A stretch of DNA of 64,000 nucleotides from Ilyonectria destructans. Its lineage: Eukaryota > Ascomycota > Sordariomycetes > Hypocreales > Nectriaceae. The stretch spans positions 124,001 to 188,000 of the forward strand of contig JAHEWK010000042.1 of the NCBI GenBank assembly GCA_020740775.1. Direction: 5' to 3'. This document shows, piece after piece, positions 1 to 10,983 of the stretch. The notes under the pieces were generated by a model. It made no database searches and was not told the origin of the DNA. It was given only the letters and a program-made list of their open reading frames with translations. Position 1 is the first letter of the stretch. Each line of letters begins with the position of its first letter. Made by a program: the position numbers and the translations under genes.

Positions 1-55
1 CAGGGAGATAACAACAATAGATGTTATTCAAAAAGCACAAGGTCATCCACTCGTC

Positions 56-979
56 CTACCACTTCATGTTAACATTGACCTTTGGGGATAGAAGTGAAGA
101 ACGTACCGTTGCATGACTTCCATGGCCGTCCATGATGATAAGTCTGGCGTCAGAGGCATCTGCAGGCTTAGTCTGTGGCATATACACCTCTTCAAGCCAC
201 CTAACGGCGATGTGGTTGTCCGTCCACCCGTTGGGTGAGCTTATATAATGCCAATCAGCTATTTTCCGAAACTCGTTCAAAAACCACTGCGATTGGAGTT
301 CCTTGCCCTTAAAAACGATACCCGGTCTAAGAGCACGCCCGTCTGCAGTAATAGCCTCAATGAATGAGGTCCAGGTACGGGATTGGGAGCTCTTAAGAAA
401 TGCCTTCTTCTTAGGCTCTGCACTTCCAACCACCAAACTGTCCAGGCCTAATGGAATCAATCTGATCAGTTACACCCATGAATAAAGGCATGAATACCCA
501 CCAAAACCGAACATAATACCTCCCTCGTCCATGTTAACGGTATTCTCCGGTTTGATCCATCCATATTCCTTTTCTCGGATATCAAAGTACCAGTTCACGG
601 CTTTAGGAGTGAATAAGTCAAACCTGTTGGCTTCTTGACGTCTTCCGCGCTTGGTCTTGATCTCTGGATAACATTTGATAAATCTGGCTACCCAGTTGGC
701 CCCCAATATCCCCTTGTCATTTTGTTGATTCAGGAGGGCCACAACGCAGGCACGAATCTGACTGTGAGAGGGAGCATAACCCAAAGACTCTTGACGAAGA
801 ATCCAGGAGACTAAATGAGCTTCTTGATTCTTGGAGAGGCGTGCTTTTGGCTGAATCTGATCGGCTAAGGCACCTTGTCCGTTGAGTCTATCGGAGACGG
901 TCTGCTTTGGCACTCCACTTCTGACAAGCCTTGGTGAGGGATAGACGCTTGTTTGTGACGTCTGATATAGCGTTAGCAA
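56..979 (-). pseudogene. Decayed pogo/Fot-type transposase
   Basis: Two reading blocks on the minus strand together look like a Tc1/mariner-superfamily pogo transposase. The upstream block (979-470) holds a CENP-B/HTH-like region and ends in NMDEGGIMFG, the first catalytic Asp context of the DDE_1 domain. The downstream block (460-56) carries LIIMDGHGSH, the second catalytic Asp context. Stops and a frame change separate them near 455-490, and neither block has a convincing complete start. The third acidic residue and C-terminus are absent; the reading stops near position 56, so the copy is broken whether or not it continues beyond the window edge. Family assignment is solid; the subfamily is not determined. 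Confidence 0.8.
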
Positions 980-1277
980 TCGTTTCTTCTGAATAAACGT
1001 GTCGAGGCCTTTTACGAGTCATTGTGATGACATTGTTGAAGATTGGGAGAAAGAGAGTCGAGTGAATTCAGGAGGAAATTTGGTGGCTGTCAACCAATAT
1101 TGCAGGACAGGGTGCGCACGTTCCCCAGAGTCCCAATCAACCAAACAAATTGCGTATAATTATCTTCAGTCATTTTTATAATCGTTGAATGCGACAGCTT
1201 GCGAATAACTTCAAATTTGAGCCTAATCTCTATAAGTGATGTGGTTGAGTTTTATATGGGCTGGTGGAATTTTTGCT

Positions 1278-1314
1278 GTCCGAAAGGGTGGGGCGTCCGA
1301 AAGGGTGGTGGGGC
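1278..1314. repeat. Direct repeats at probable end of the pogo relic
   Basis: GTCCGAAAGGGTGGGGC is repeated almost exactly in tandem (1278-1294 and 1295-1314, the second with an extra GGT). Direct repeats of this kind are common in the terminal inverted repeats of fungal pogo elements, and the position fits the 5' end of the minus-strand transposase. The partner repeat is not in the window, so this is an inference. Confidence 0.45.
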
Positions 1315-2101
1315 ATGGTAGAGAGCCTCATATCGTGTCGATGATCTTTTCCCATGTCTTCGATCTTCGATAATCCGGACGCCTTGCCCCATCCACCATA
1401 TTCTCCCCGGTCGTAAAAGTAACGTGACCTATGGCACTAGTCCTAATACCGCTAGACTCCTCTCAGTCAATAGCCTGAGCTTGCTGAGGTAACGTCACAG
1501 AGCCACACATCACGTGCCGTCGCGTGAGAAACGCACCTGCCCTCAGCGCGACAACAAGGGGGAACTTCACGCTTCCTTTCGCCAACAACCTCACTCTCAT
1601 AAGTGGTAATCACCCTCATCCGGTCGCAGTCTCAAAACCCCACGTTGTCATCCCCATTAGCCCATCATTCGCCTCTTGTTCTTCCTCTTTGCCCAAAGTC
1701 ACACAACGCACGCCATGGAGCAAAGACAAGACGCACTTCCGTGTTTCACTCGTCCCGTTTCTTATCGAGATTCCTCGCGACAACCGAGAACAACTCGCAC
1801 TGGCCCCATCACAGTCCCTGCCAACCCGGCCAACCCGACTACCTGGCTACGGCAGGGTGACTACGCTTGGTAGTGACTGTTTGGTCATGGGGCTTACTTA
1901 TCGACGTGCGTGACCATCTTGGCTTGAACAACACCTCGCCTCGGTCCTTTTTTTTTTGTCATCCCACCAGGCGTAGCGGCCACGTCTTGGTACACTGTGC
2001 CAGCCGCATTCAGCAATAACCCAAGCCACGTACGTCGGGCTATCTATTACCGGGTATAGTTAATTTCTGGCCGTTTTAAATTTTCGTTTCTATCAGCCGC
2101 A
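1315..2101. other. Intergenic region upstream of the chromodomain gene
   Basis: I see no credible gene. Short open frames at 1524-1913 are low-complexity and overlap one another. A T-rich tract (about 1948-1960) and pyrimidine-rich DNA upstream of 2102 are the only promoter-like signs. Confidence 0.5.
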
Positions 2102-5100
2102 ATGAGCAATTCACCCTCTGAGTCCATGGGTATGGATGAACAGAATGAAGCGGATTCAGTCACATCAACAATTGAGGAGGAGCCTGACTCCGACCAGGAA
2201 TGGCTAGTCAACGATGTCCTTGCAGAAGGGGAAGTAGACGGGACGACAAAATATCTCATCGATTGGCAAGGCTACCCTCTCTGGGAGGCTTCATGGGAGC
2301 CGAAGGAGAACCTCGGCCACGTCATGCTAGCAGATTGGGAAGAGAGTAAAAAGAAGGAGGGCCATCAGCGCAAATCAAAGCAGAGCATCACCGCTTGGAG
2401 AGAGGCCGTTGTTGCCAGGCTCTACGGCAAAATGGAGCGCCACGAGAAACGAAATCTCAAGCGTGCGGAACGAGGCCTCGAGCTATCTGTGTACGAGAAG
2501 TCTCTTGAAGATTATCTGGCGGACCTTGAAAGGGACCCCAAGGGGGAAGAAGAGATTGAAGATCAAAAGGTCGCCTCTACACCGAACACCAAAAATCCAC
2601 CACCCAGCCGGCGCGGGTCTTTGGAGAACCCTTCTCAGCGTCAACTTGCGGCCTTGGATGGCCAAGCGCCCAAAAAGACCCCAACGAAATCGCCGAATCG
2701 TGGGGTTTCCGACCCGGACTCAACCAGGCGATTCTCTGGCACCGCTGCAGGTGCTCGTGAAGCACCTTCCAAGCCGGTGGTAAAGTCAACACTCAGGTCC
2801 AAGCTGGGCCCTTACAAAGCAAAGGAGCCGCCAAAGGAGCTTGAAGCAAATCGCCCCCAGCCGGTTATTCGTAAGGCATCAAGCGGCAATAACAATGTTT
2901 TCGCGGGTGGCAAAGTAAGAAAGAAAAGGCCTACCCTCCTCGATGCTGCCGTGGATCCAAGCAAGAAACCACAGCTCCTGAATTCTCACCTTACGAGAAA
3001 GCTTGAAAAAGGATTCCGCGATAAGGAAGGAACCACGGCCCCCCCAAAGCCACCGCCCAGCGTCTTCAACCTCAATCCTGCGGAAAGGGAACTACTTAGT
3101 GAGAAGGCGGCATCAAGGCTTGATCCAATCACTAGCAGCACTCCGGAAGAAACGCAGATCCAAGATGCACAACAACCTGATTCCGATCGCCGCACGGTGG
3201 GGGAGTCAGGGAAAGTTTCTTCAGCGGGCGTGAAGAAAAAAAAGAAGTCGGTGCGTTGGGGTGACGAGCCGGAGGTCCAACCACCAGCAGAACTGGAACC
3301 TGAAGCAAGTCTTTTCATCAATGATCCATTTCCTGAATCTTACGCTGCTGGTTTTCAGGTTGAACAGGACACCATTCAGCCCAAAGAAGAAATCAGCGAG
3401 CAGTCTCCGGCGCTCTCAAGTCTACCGCCGCCGCCCGCCGCCACCCGCCGCCACAACCCTCTCACCCCATGGCAATGATGACGTGTGCCTAGACACTCCA
3501 AATGTAACTAGAAACGCGAGATTCGGCCCCAATGCTACGGTTTCTATCCCGCTTTCATTCCACGGGACTCCCGAAGAAAATATGCAACATTGGCCGTCTA
3601 TGCTAGAAGGCTCAGAAACGTTGGTCTTCACACATGCCTGCACCGGTAGAGACTTTTGGAGCCAAGCTGCTTCAAGACCGCTATTCAGGGGTATCGTGAC
3701 TAGCTGCGACAATGCCGCCAGTCTCACAGACATCTCAGAACGGCTCAAGGTTGGGTCCTTCGGTATACTCTGCCACTTGGGTGAGCTTTGCATCCTACTG
3801 CATCCTTCAAAGTGTGAGGATTGGGAATTGCCAACCCAATCCGATAGCATAAGCTCCTTGAAATTCATCATCTTTGAGGCTCCTACGTTCTTGGAAGCTT
3901 CTTCCCTTACCCCTATCTCATTATCCCTTGATCATGGTGGTGAAGACCTACCTCCGGGCATGCGGCCAGCCCTCTTCCAGCGGGTTTTCGGTTTCGAATA
4001 TAGCCGACTTCTCCCTGCAAGGCTGCAGAACACCACCACCAAACACCCCTTCTTCCTCGCCTTCCCACGATCTGCTGCTCCTGCGAGCCTGCTCCTCTCC
4101 CGCTGGCTCCGGGCCTGTAATGAGGACTGCAAAATTCATAGCAGTCTTTACCCTGGTCAATGGTCTCATTTTATGAGCCTAGATGGGGGGGTTGTTATCA
4201 TTGATGAAGACGCAGCATATTCTATTCGGTTGTTTCCTGGGCTCAACAACCTCCTCAATTCAAAATCAGACAGGTTTACGTTTTGGATTTTCTCAAAATC
4301 TTTGAGAACACCGACACTTGTACCTCATGGGTCAAATTCATTTGCTGAACTCGGGGCTATCCGTCTCCAGCCAGTTCTTGAGTTTGGAACCGCGATCTTG
4401 GTGACGCCCAGTTTCCTTGTTTCTCAGCCTCAACAAGCTTGCGTGCTCCTGAAGTGGCTTTGGCAGAGCAGCAGCAAAGGCAATATCGACCGTTACCAGC
4501 GAGCTCGACTTGTGATGTGTGCTGGGATTGCTGACTGGCTGTATGAGCTAGCGATCGAAAAGGCCGAGAAGGAACGATCAGACACCTCAGCTAGAGTGCA
4601 GAAACACGGGGCCATCAATCATGACGCAGTCGAGGCCATGTTTAAGACGTGGCAAATCGTGACAAAGTTTATCAATGAGCCTGAGGATCCGAGCCCGCTG
4701 ATATTTGCTCCTGAATCTATTAATGGAAATGATGAGCAGAGTTTGGTCAACTGGTTTGGGTGGTGGTCTGTCATGAACATGAACCAATTCCGAAAGTTCA
4801 GCGTCCTCGGGTCGAGCGATTGCGCTCGTGCTCCAGAAAGGCTCTCTCGGCATATTAAGCGCCCCAAATTTTCACCATCAACAACGGACAACCCAGATGA
4901 GATACACATTCAACATGACCACGAAGAACGACTCAAGCATTCCACAGACCGACAAGGGACGACTAGTCAGTCTGGTCCCGAGCAATTGACTGCACCCCGA
5001 ATGAGCTTGAGCAACCAATCAAGAGAACTCACGGATTTTCTTAACTCTCTCATTGGCAGAGTCGGCAAATGGTGTCCTATCGAGCTCTATAAGTTCCCAG

Positions 5101-6032
5101 TTTCCTATTGGAACCGTGATATGGCATATCACTTCGGAGATTACCAGTCTCTGTTCACGACCTACTATAAATGCTTCAACTGGCTTACGCCCTTTGAGGA
5201 AGGTACTTTCCCACAGCGCAACACCATGGCGGCATTGTTCTACACAATTGAAGGGCCATGGGATCAAGCCCTATATCCTCAAGGCAGCATGCCAACTCGC
5301 CGCCCCTGGTTTGTAGTGCACCGGCCTGTGAACGTCCACAAGAAACCCTGGCGCGAGTCCGAGTTGCTCATATGGGATCCAACACCAAACGAGAAGTTCA
5401 TCCGCAACGAAGTGTACGAGAGCGATCTCATCGAGGCGCAGCGCGAAATGATTCAGTTCTATGACGAGCAGAATGCAATCAAAAACCCAAATCAACCCAT
5501 AATGAAAGTATGGATTGCAGGATTCAACATCCCGTCGAATGAATTGACCGCCGACCCGATGGATGTGACCCTTTCTTACTTGGAGAGGTTCGCTCAAGAT
5601 ACCAGGTTCTGGCTACCTGCTCCAGACACTGCACTGCCGATGAAGGGCTGGAAGATGGTCAAGCCCGGAACTGCGCCTGTGACGCCAACCCCTCGGTCAC
5701 CATCGCCGGATCACATGGACATTGATGAACCAGATAAACCAGATGAACCGGAGCAAGAGGATGGGCGGAAGATGACGACCGTCTTCCACCCGCCGCGAGG
5801 ACTCAACCTGCTGGGCTCGACGAAATGCCAGAACCGGCTGTATCAACACACAACGGAGTCCCTTCGGAGAGTGCGGGACAGTGCTGAGTATCACATGCAA
5901 TACAACTTCCGACCGACGACAGCCTGGTATCGGGAGCAACAGGCAGAACACAGAGGTTTCGAACACGTTACCGTCGTGGCTTGGCAGGTCCTCTTTAGGC
6001 GCTACAACTTACCAAACCCCGAGGCGGAGTGA
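2102..6032 (+). CDS. Chromodomain protein, probable heterochromatin reader (Chp1-like?)
   Basis: Two overlapping frames are best read as one gene with an intron at 3420-3492 (73 bp, GT..AG, CTCAC branch-like site 28 bp before the acceptor); splicing gives about 1285 residues. The start ATG at 2102 has an A at -3. Residues 33-85 form a chromodomain: EWLVNDVL, then YLIDWQGY and ASWEPKENL, with likely methyl-lysine cage aromatics W34, W55 and Y58. Residues 90-440 are basic, Pro/Ser-rich and probably disordered. The C-terminal two-thirds is folded; the stretch around LKVGSFGILCHLGELCILLH resembles a SPOC-like module and a later region might be PIN-like, which would recall Schizosaccharomyces Chp1, but this is a weak inference. 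It should act in the nucleus on H3K9-methylated chromatin. The splice donor GTCTAC is poor and lies at a CCG-rich tract, so a one-base frameshift is the alternative. Confidence 0.75.
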
Positions 6033-6224
6033 TATGGAGCAGGTTAGGAAAGAGAAGCTTGTCAGGATGTGTCTGGTTTAGGTGTCTGTCATTTTCACAC
6101 TTGAGTGTAGATGAAGGGTATATTTTGCATAGTACAAAGAGTGCCCAGAATAGTTGTACAAATAAATCTCCCGGTCCTACGTGACCAAGGAGCGTGTATA
6201 TCCAGTCCCCATACCATCCCTCGT

Positions 6225-6881
6225 TCACCTTGCGGTCGGAGGAAAAGTCCGGGTGCTCAGAAGCACGCCCTTCACTCGTCGAATGTTATCTCTGACCTTG
6301 CGGATCTCGTCTTCGGGTTCAGGCTTGCGTGACCGGCCGTCCAGGTCATAGGTGCTGGCTGATTGACCCGTGTACGTCAAGGAGTCGAGGTCATCGCGGA
6401 GGACGGCAACCAGCGTCTTGATACCATCCATGCCCTCGCTTCCGGACCGGAACTCATCCTTCAGACCCGACAACGTCTTAGTTAGTCCAGCAAGCCGGTC
6501 GGCCTGCTTCTTTGTAGTTAACTCGCCACCGCCATCCTTATTCTTAGCCATCGTCATGGTACTCAGGGGTGGTGACGTCTGAGTGCCCATGTCGCGGTGG
6601 AACATCTCTGTGGGATCCTCGGCCTCACTCTCGTCATCGCCCGCGGCAGAGGTACCGGTGGCCTGTTTCTTAACAGGCGGCACTTCGGAAACGGTCTTCT
6701 CGACTTTGGAGACGAGGGCGTCGAGGTTGCGGACGGTGGTCTCGTGGAATTCGGCGCGGGCTTCCGTCTGGGCGTCGACCATGGGGCCCAGGACGTACTT
6801 GCCCGTGCCGTAAACGAGGGTCGATAGACCGACGACGCCGTAGAGAGTGTTGAGGAGGCGAGAGGATGTGAGTGAGAGCAT
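6225..6881 (-). CDS. Peroxin 14/17-like peroxisomal membrane protein
   Basis: The open frame (218 residues from the ATG at 6881) starts with a hydrophobic helix (LLNTLYGVVGLSTLVYG) followed by KYVLGPMVDAQTEARAEF and a coiled-coil-like stretch NLDALVSKVEKTVSEVP. This pattern, a single membrane segment then a heptad-like helix, matches the C-terminal half of fungal Pex14/17 (PEX33) proteins, which dock the PTS receptors at the peroxisome. The rest is acidic and Lys-rich with a second helical region (KQADRLAGLTKTLSGLKDEF). The frame is open a further 22 codons upstream, and CTGAC followed by an AG at about 6898 could be an intron end, so an upstream exon may have been missed or lost. It lies tail to tail with the chromodomain gene, 190 bp apart. 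Name is moderate confidence. Confidence 0.6.
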   Translation of the reverse strand: MLSLTSSRLLNTLYGVVGLSTLVYGTGKYVLGPMVDAQTEARAEFHETTVRNLDALVSKVEKTVSEVPPVKKQATGTSAAGDDESEAEDPTEMFHRDMGTQTSPPLSTMTMAKNKDGGGELTTKKQADRLAGLTKTLSGLKDEFRSGSEGMDGIKTLVAVLRDDLDSLTYTGQSASTYDLDGRSRKPEPEDEIRKVRDNIRRVKGVLLSTRTFPPTAR

Positions 6882-7259
6882 GGCGATCGAGTTGGGACTC
6901 GAAGAATATACGTCAGCTTCAGATGAGATAAAGATGATGCGATACATCTTGTCTAGTATATTGTAGCATAAGGAGAGTTACGAAGAGATTGCTCAGGATG
7001 AGTTTAATAGGATGGATTGTGAAGATCAGCATAGCGAGAGTTACGAGGAAGATATGGGAAGCGATGCCCTCCGACAACGATAACTACATTGAAGACAAAG
7101 ATAAGGAAGGGCTCTTCGAGGCTTTATTTCAATTTGCAATGATGCTCTAGACACACTAAGTCTCAACGGGAATTAGTGCGGTTTACATCGGGAAGTGGTA
7201 TCGGGAACGAAACTGAGTGAGAAAGGGAGCTTAGGTTTCGCGATGACCGCCGGCAGCGC

Positions 7260-8092
7260 ATGACGATACAGCCGGCGTTCTGAAATAGATTGGATGGGCT
7301 GGATGCCATGACGGAGCGATGGCCTAGTGTCGCGCGTGCGGCGCTACACAGCATAAACATGGGACAGGACCAAGAAGAATTCGTGACGTTGGCAGCAATC
7401 TGGGACCTGGGCAAGCGACGGCGGTATCAGGCTGTATGGACGAGCCAGGAGGGTTTCTGGTGCACTCCAACGATGAAGAAGCTCTGAGAGAGATGGGATT
7501 GAAGCTAAATGAGGACCATATTAACGATATCTTGGACGTGAAGCAAGAGGTGTGGAATGTAGACTTGAACGACATTGGCCGGGTGAAGGAGGGTTCAACG
7601 AAATATAAGCAGCGATTCAGCAGCTACTGACGAACTCTTTGAAGAAACGAGGATCAACAGCCCGCAACAACGCGGTGATTTGGTGGATGGGGATCTTGGT
7701 TCAATCAGCGATAGCTGGCGAGAAAGATTTCATCAGTAGCGGATGGTTCAACAATAACCCTATGCCGATGGACGTTGATATCAGAGGACGACTACAGGCG
7801 ATAGAACACTATAGCAAGGTACTAGTGCTTGACCACGCTCTTCTGTCATGGTCAGGGAAGCCGGAATGGGCGATGGAGGTGCAGAGAGACCTCAACTCTG
7901 TGGACAACGAATGACTAAACAACGAGAATGGAACGAGGCCAGAAGGGTCGGCTGACGGGCGGACGTGCTCGAGTGCGGCTTGGCAGACAATGCTAGCACA
8001 TGTGAGGAGCCAGACGAAGGAGCATCTTAGGGGTAAAAAGGGAACCGTCATGCATTGGGCGCAGTTGTCGGAGAAGGAGATGGACTGGTAAC
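7260..8092 (+). pseudogene. Broken paralogue of the orphan gene at 10984-12192
   Basis: Fragments in different frames follow the order of the intact gene downstream: MDGLDAMTERWP, AAIWDLGKRRRYQAVWTS, LKLNEDHINDILDVKQEVW, STARNNAVIWWMGILVQSA, FISSGWFNNNPMPMDVDI, RLQAIEHYSKVLVLDHALLSW and EWAMEVQRDLNS. The intact copy has MTERWPRAARAALNSM, DLGRRRRYQAIWTS, LQLKEGQIDDILDIEQEVW and so on. Frame changes occur near 7440-7480 and 7630, and the N-terminal third is missing. It lies just upstream of the Helitron at 8246. It is an old duplicate that has lost coding capacity. Confidence 0.8.
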
Positions 8093-8548
8093 GAAGGACA
8101 AGTAGGAGATTCGCCGGGTATTAGACCCAAAGGCAGAGGAAACTAAATGCCAGGTTCCCGGTTTGGTAATGCCGCTGTGCTATAGGCGTATTGTTAACCT
8201 GGCTGGACGAAATGGTTTTAAGAACACTCCCAGAAGAAATTTAATTCAGCCGAAGGCTGACTCTACATCAGTTCTTAAGTTTTCCCGAATAATGAGGGTT
8301 TGGTGCAGACAGGGATAAATAAGTTTCTCGGAATCTGATTGGTCCAGGTTTTCGCAAAACAACGCGCAACTGGCTGATGGCACCAAAAGAGTGGGGCCAA
8401 TGGGTGCTGGCCCCTGAAAGGTTCACGCGGAGTGCCGGCAGCTTGCGTCCGTTTGGGATTGTTTGTTTACTCAGTACTGTACCAGTACCACGCGTTCAAT
8501 TCATCTCCCCAATTCGACAGGTCTCGATATGGCCTCGTTGATTGAGTA

Positions 8549-9355
8549 ATGGATTTCGGTCTCAACCCCAAAGAGCTCTCTAATGATTTACTCTTCGTTG
8601 TTTGTGCTCGTTGTGGGGAGGAGAGACGGGAGACTGCCTTCACAGCAAAGAGGCAGTCTGCTGGGCAAACTAAGCAATGCATAGACTGCCGTAACCAGCG
8701 CGTTTCCCATGTAAGCTCTGCCTTCCTCGTCTATAAGACTCTTAACCCTCATCAAATGAAGCATTCTAGATCCAAAGCCGTGCTCCAGACGCTGCGGAAA
8801 ATTGCACTTCGTCCATCCTCACCTGGCAGACCTGCCACGAAGAGAACCGACGGAGATGCTGGCCTATCGCCTCCCAACGAGAGATCCGGAACCCAGCCTA
8901 CATCGCCAGAGAAGCTACGGCAACTTCATACAGCTAGGAGTTTATTCGGAGAGCCAATTAGCCAGCCGCAGGTGGTGCTGGGGACGCCAATCCCACCAAC
9001 CCAACAAAGCTTGCGCAACTTCCGGACTCTTGCTCCCTCACCGACCGTACAGCCAACGACCGATCAAATCGCGTCACATTCTGATCCATCTACTGTCCCA
9101 AGCAGCACAATTGATGCTGAGTACTCTTACTTGGCTTCTAGGTTCCATAAGGGCGGGAAAGACTCACAAGATGATGCCTCCAAGGCTGAGGCGAAGACAA
9201 GGCAGGTGGCTATACAGCGCGACCATCGTTCACGGCGCCGTGCGGGGGAGACTGTCTCCCTGACTCCCTCGATATCTCAACTAGGCGTCTCTGCAGTTCC
9301 TGATGAGCCTGGAGAAGGTATCCCTAGCCGTGATCGTCGTCGTTGTGCAGGCTAA
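8549..9355 (+). pseudogene. Helitron N-terminal Cys-rich fragment
   Basis: The frame of 268 codons starts MDFGLNPKELSNDLLF and has a CxxC...CxxC arrangement (CARCGEER, then QCIDCRNQR), typical of the N-terminus of fungal Helitron proteins and related mobile-element ORFs. The remainder is Pro/Ser/Thr-rich and has no recognised domain. The Rep endonuclease that should follow is absent. In copy 2 the same frame is interrupted by a 2-base deletion near 30186, so this copy is the better preserved. Confidence 0.55.
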
Positions 9356-9357
9356 CC

Positions 9358-10149
9358 ACTGGATTTATCGCATTGACGGCTACGGCAAAAGTGGAATGAA
9401 CACTCCGCTAATGCGTAGTGTAACTGAGGCCTATATTGCGTGTGACAGGATTAGCCGATCGCCTCGGCCGGCCAGTCGTCCAGATCAAGGTTAAGAACGT
9501 CGGCCCTGGTGCGGCTGCTGCCCCCGATGATAAGGCGGGCAACCTTGCGAAGCAGATTCTCATATGCATTGGCGCCCGTCTGATGCTGACATCCAACCTT
9601 TGGCAGCCAGTTGGCCTCTGCAACGGCGCTCGCGGTACCGGTACTGTTTACGACATCGGCTGGGCGCCCGGGGCCGACCCCATCCAAGACCCTCCCTGTG
9701 TTATCATGATGGAGTTTGACAAATACAGCGGACCGGTATTCCTGACCACCGCTGATGGCAGGAAGATTGTGCCGATTCTCCCAGTGGAGAGGGACTTCCT
9801 CATCGGAGCCACTCTCTGCGCTCGCACCCAGTTTCCCCTGATCGTATGCTACGCAATTACCGTGCACAAGTCACAAAGCATCACCGAAGACATGATAGTT
9901 ACAGATCTGTCCTGCCGGGACTTCCAGACTGGTTTAAGCTACGTGGCTGTCTCTCGCGTGAAAACGCTCCAGGGTCTGATGTTGGATGCACCATTTGATC
10001 GTAATCACCTGGTCTACGGGTCTCCCCCGGATGGCATGAAGATGAAGATGAGGGATCAGGAGCTTAGGAAACGACCGGTGCTCACACGGAATCCGTACAT
10101 GTCACATAATACCAAGAATGGCCATGGCAATGGATCAGTACGTAGATAA
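9358..10149 (+). pseudogene. Helitron PIF1-type helicase, C-terminal remnant
   Basis: The frame from about 9445 encodes a PIF1-family helicase end: ARLMLTSNLWQPVGLCNGARGT, then FPLIVCYAITVHKSQSITED, then LSYVAVSRVKTLQGLML, which are helicase motifs V-VI. Upstream at 9358-9444 an 87-bp stretch missing from copy 2 reads WIYRIDGYGKSGMN, a degenerate echo of the Walker A region (DGPGGTGKT). The middle of the helicase, including Walker B, is deleted. This cannot be an active helicase. Confidence 0.75.
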
Positions 10150-10205
10150 TGCAGTAGTAGTAATAGCTTCCCGGCCCGCGGACACACAGCCTTCGGCTGA
10201 GGCTA

Positions 10206-10242
10206 CCCCATGCACCCCATCGCCGCTCCAATGTGCATGGGG
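10206..10242. repeat. Helitron 3' terminal hairpin
   Basis: CCCCATGCAC (10206-10215) pairs perfectly with GTGCATGGGG (10233-10242) across a 17-base loop. A short 3' hairpin is the diagnostic replication-termination structure of Helitrons. In the second copy the sequence breaks off inside the loop (31375). Confidence 0.7.
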
Positions 10243-10243
10243 T

Positions 10244-10983
10244 GACGCAGTATTTTAACTTATTCTATTTAGTTCATCTAGTATATTATCGGCACGAAGG
10301 TGTATTAGTCTAAGAAGGTATCCTATTAATATAAATAGAACCCTCTCTAGCCGAGAATTTCCTTATATAGATAGATTAAGTAGCTTTCTATACCCTAAGG
10401 CAAGAAGTCCATATCCTCCAAGATCGCTAGTAGCTACGACTAAAGCCGTACCTATATCTACCTGGTGGTTTATGTCTATGCTACCTCGAGGTAGTGAGAT
10501 AGAAATATTAGGCCCGGCTGTACTCCAGGTAGTAGCCGAAGCTATAGAATAAAGAGGTGGGGGGGGGCAAGGCCCGGTATATTAAGAAGTAGGATGTGAA
10601 GGATGCCGCGAATATCGTCTGGGCAGGCGCCACAAAGAAAGGTCAATTCTCTGAATTTCTTTCTTGCGGCAGCTGTCAGAGTCCCGTTAGCCCGACAGCT
10701 GCGCTTGCTGCCATTTTTGGCCTGTAGAGTTTTTGCCCTAGCAAAACGTTAATAGCGGGTGCTAAGGAATTTTTTTTTACAGGTGAGAGAGTTGAGCACA
10801 AGAGTAAAGCTTAAAGATATAGTGTGGTCTCTAGCATCACGTGATACAGAACTATAACCTGCAATGGTTAGGGGGAGAGCGGGGTTCTCTATTCTCCTTT
10901 CACTACAAGCAACAGTCGTCTCAACGCCCAGCCAACTGCGACAGCATACCGCTCTCTACCAACCTGCACAAACGAATTCAGCC
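10244..10983. other. Gene-free, CTA-rich interval
   Basis: The part to about 10560 is rich in CTA/TAG words and stops in all frames, as in decayed (possibly RIP-mutated) fungal repeats, but no element is recognisable. A nine-base G run lies at about 10559-10567 and an inverted repeat GCAGCTGTC / GACAGCTGC at about 10672-10703. An open frame upstream of 10984 (from 10864) is taken as leader, not coding. Confidence 0.5.

Larger units (their letters stand above)
8246..10243 (+). mobile_element. Internally deleted Helitron, copy 1
   Basis: The left end carries a palindromic TCAGCCGAAGGCTGA (8246-8260). Near the right end ACAGCCTTCGGCTGA (10186-10200) is its reverse complement over 14 bases, so the element has inverted repeats placed asymmetrically, as described for Helitron2-type elements. 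A strong hairpin follows (10206-10242). Between lie an N-terminal zinc-ribbon-like frame and the C-terminal third of a PIF1-family helicase; the Rep domain and most helicase motifs are missing, so the copy is non-autonomous. A second copy at 29483-31375 is nearly identical over its length, which supports the boundaries. Insertion between A and T could not be checked without the empty site. Confidence 0.75.

Noticed and set aside
1524..1913. Plus-strand frame of 129 codons upstream of the chromodomain gene
   Set aside because: Overlapping frames of similar length, low-complexity composition and no domain; looks like GC-biased non-coding DNA.
9303..9494. Short frame across the 87-bp extra stretch of Helitron copy 1
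   Set aside because: Kept only as a trace of the helicase Walker A region; it has changed residues and no continuing frame.
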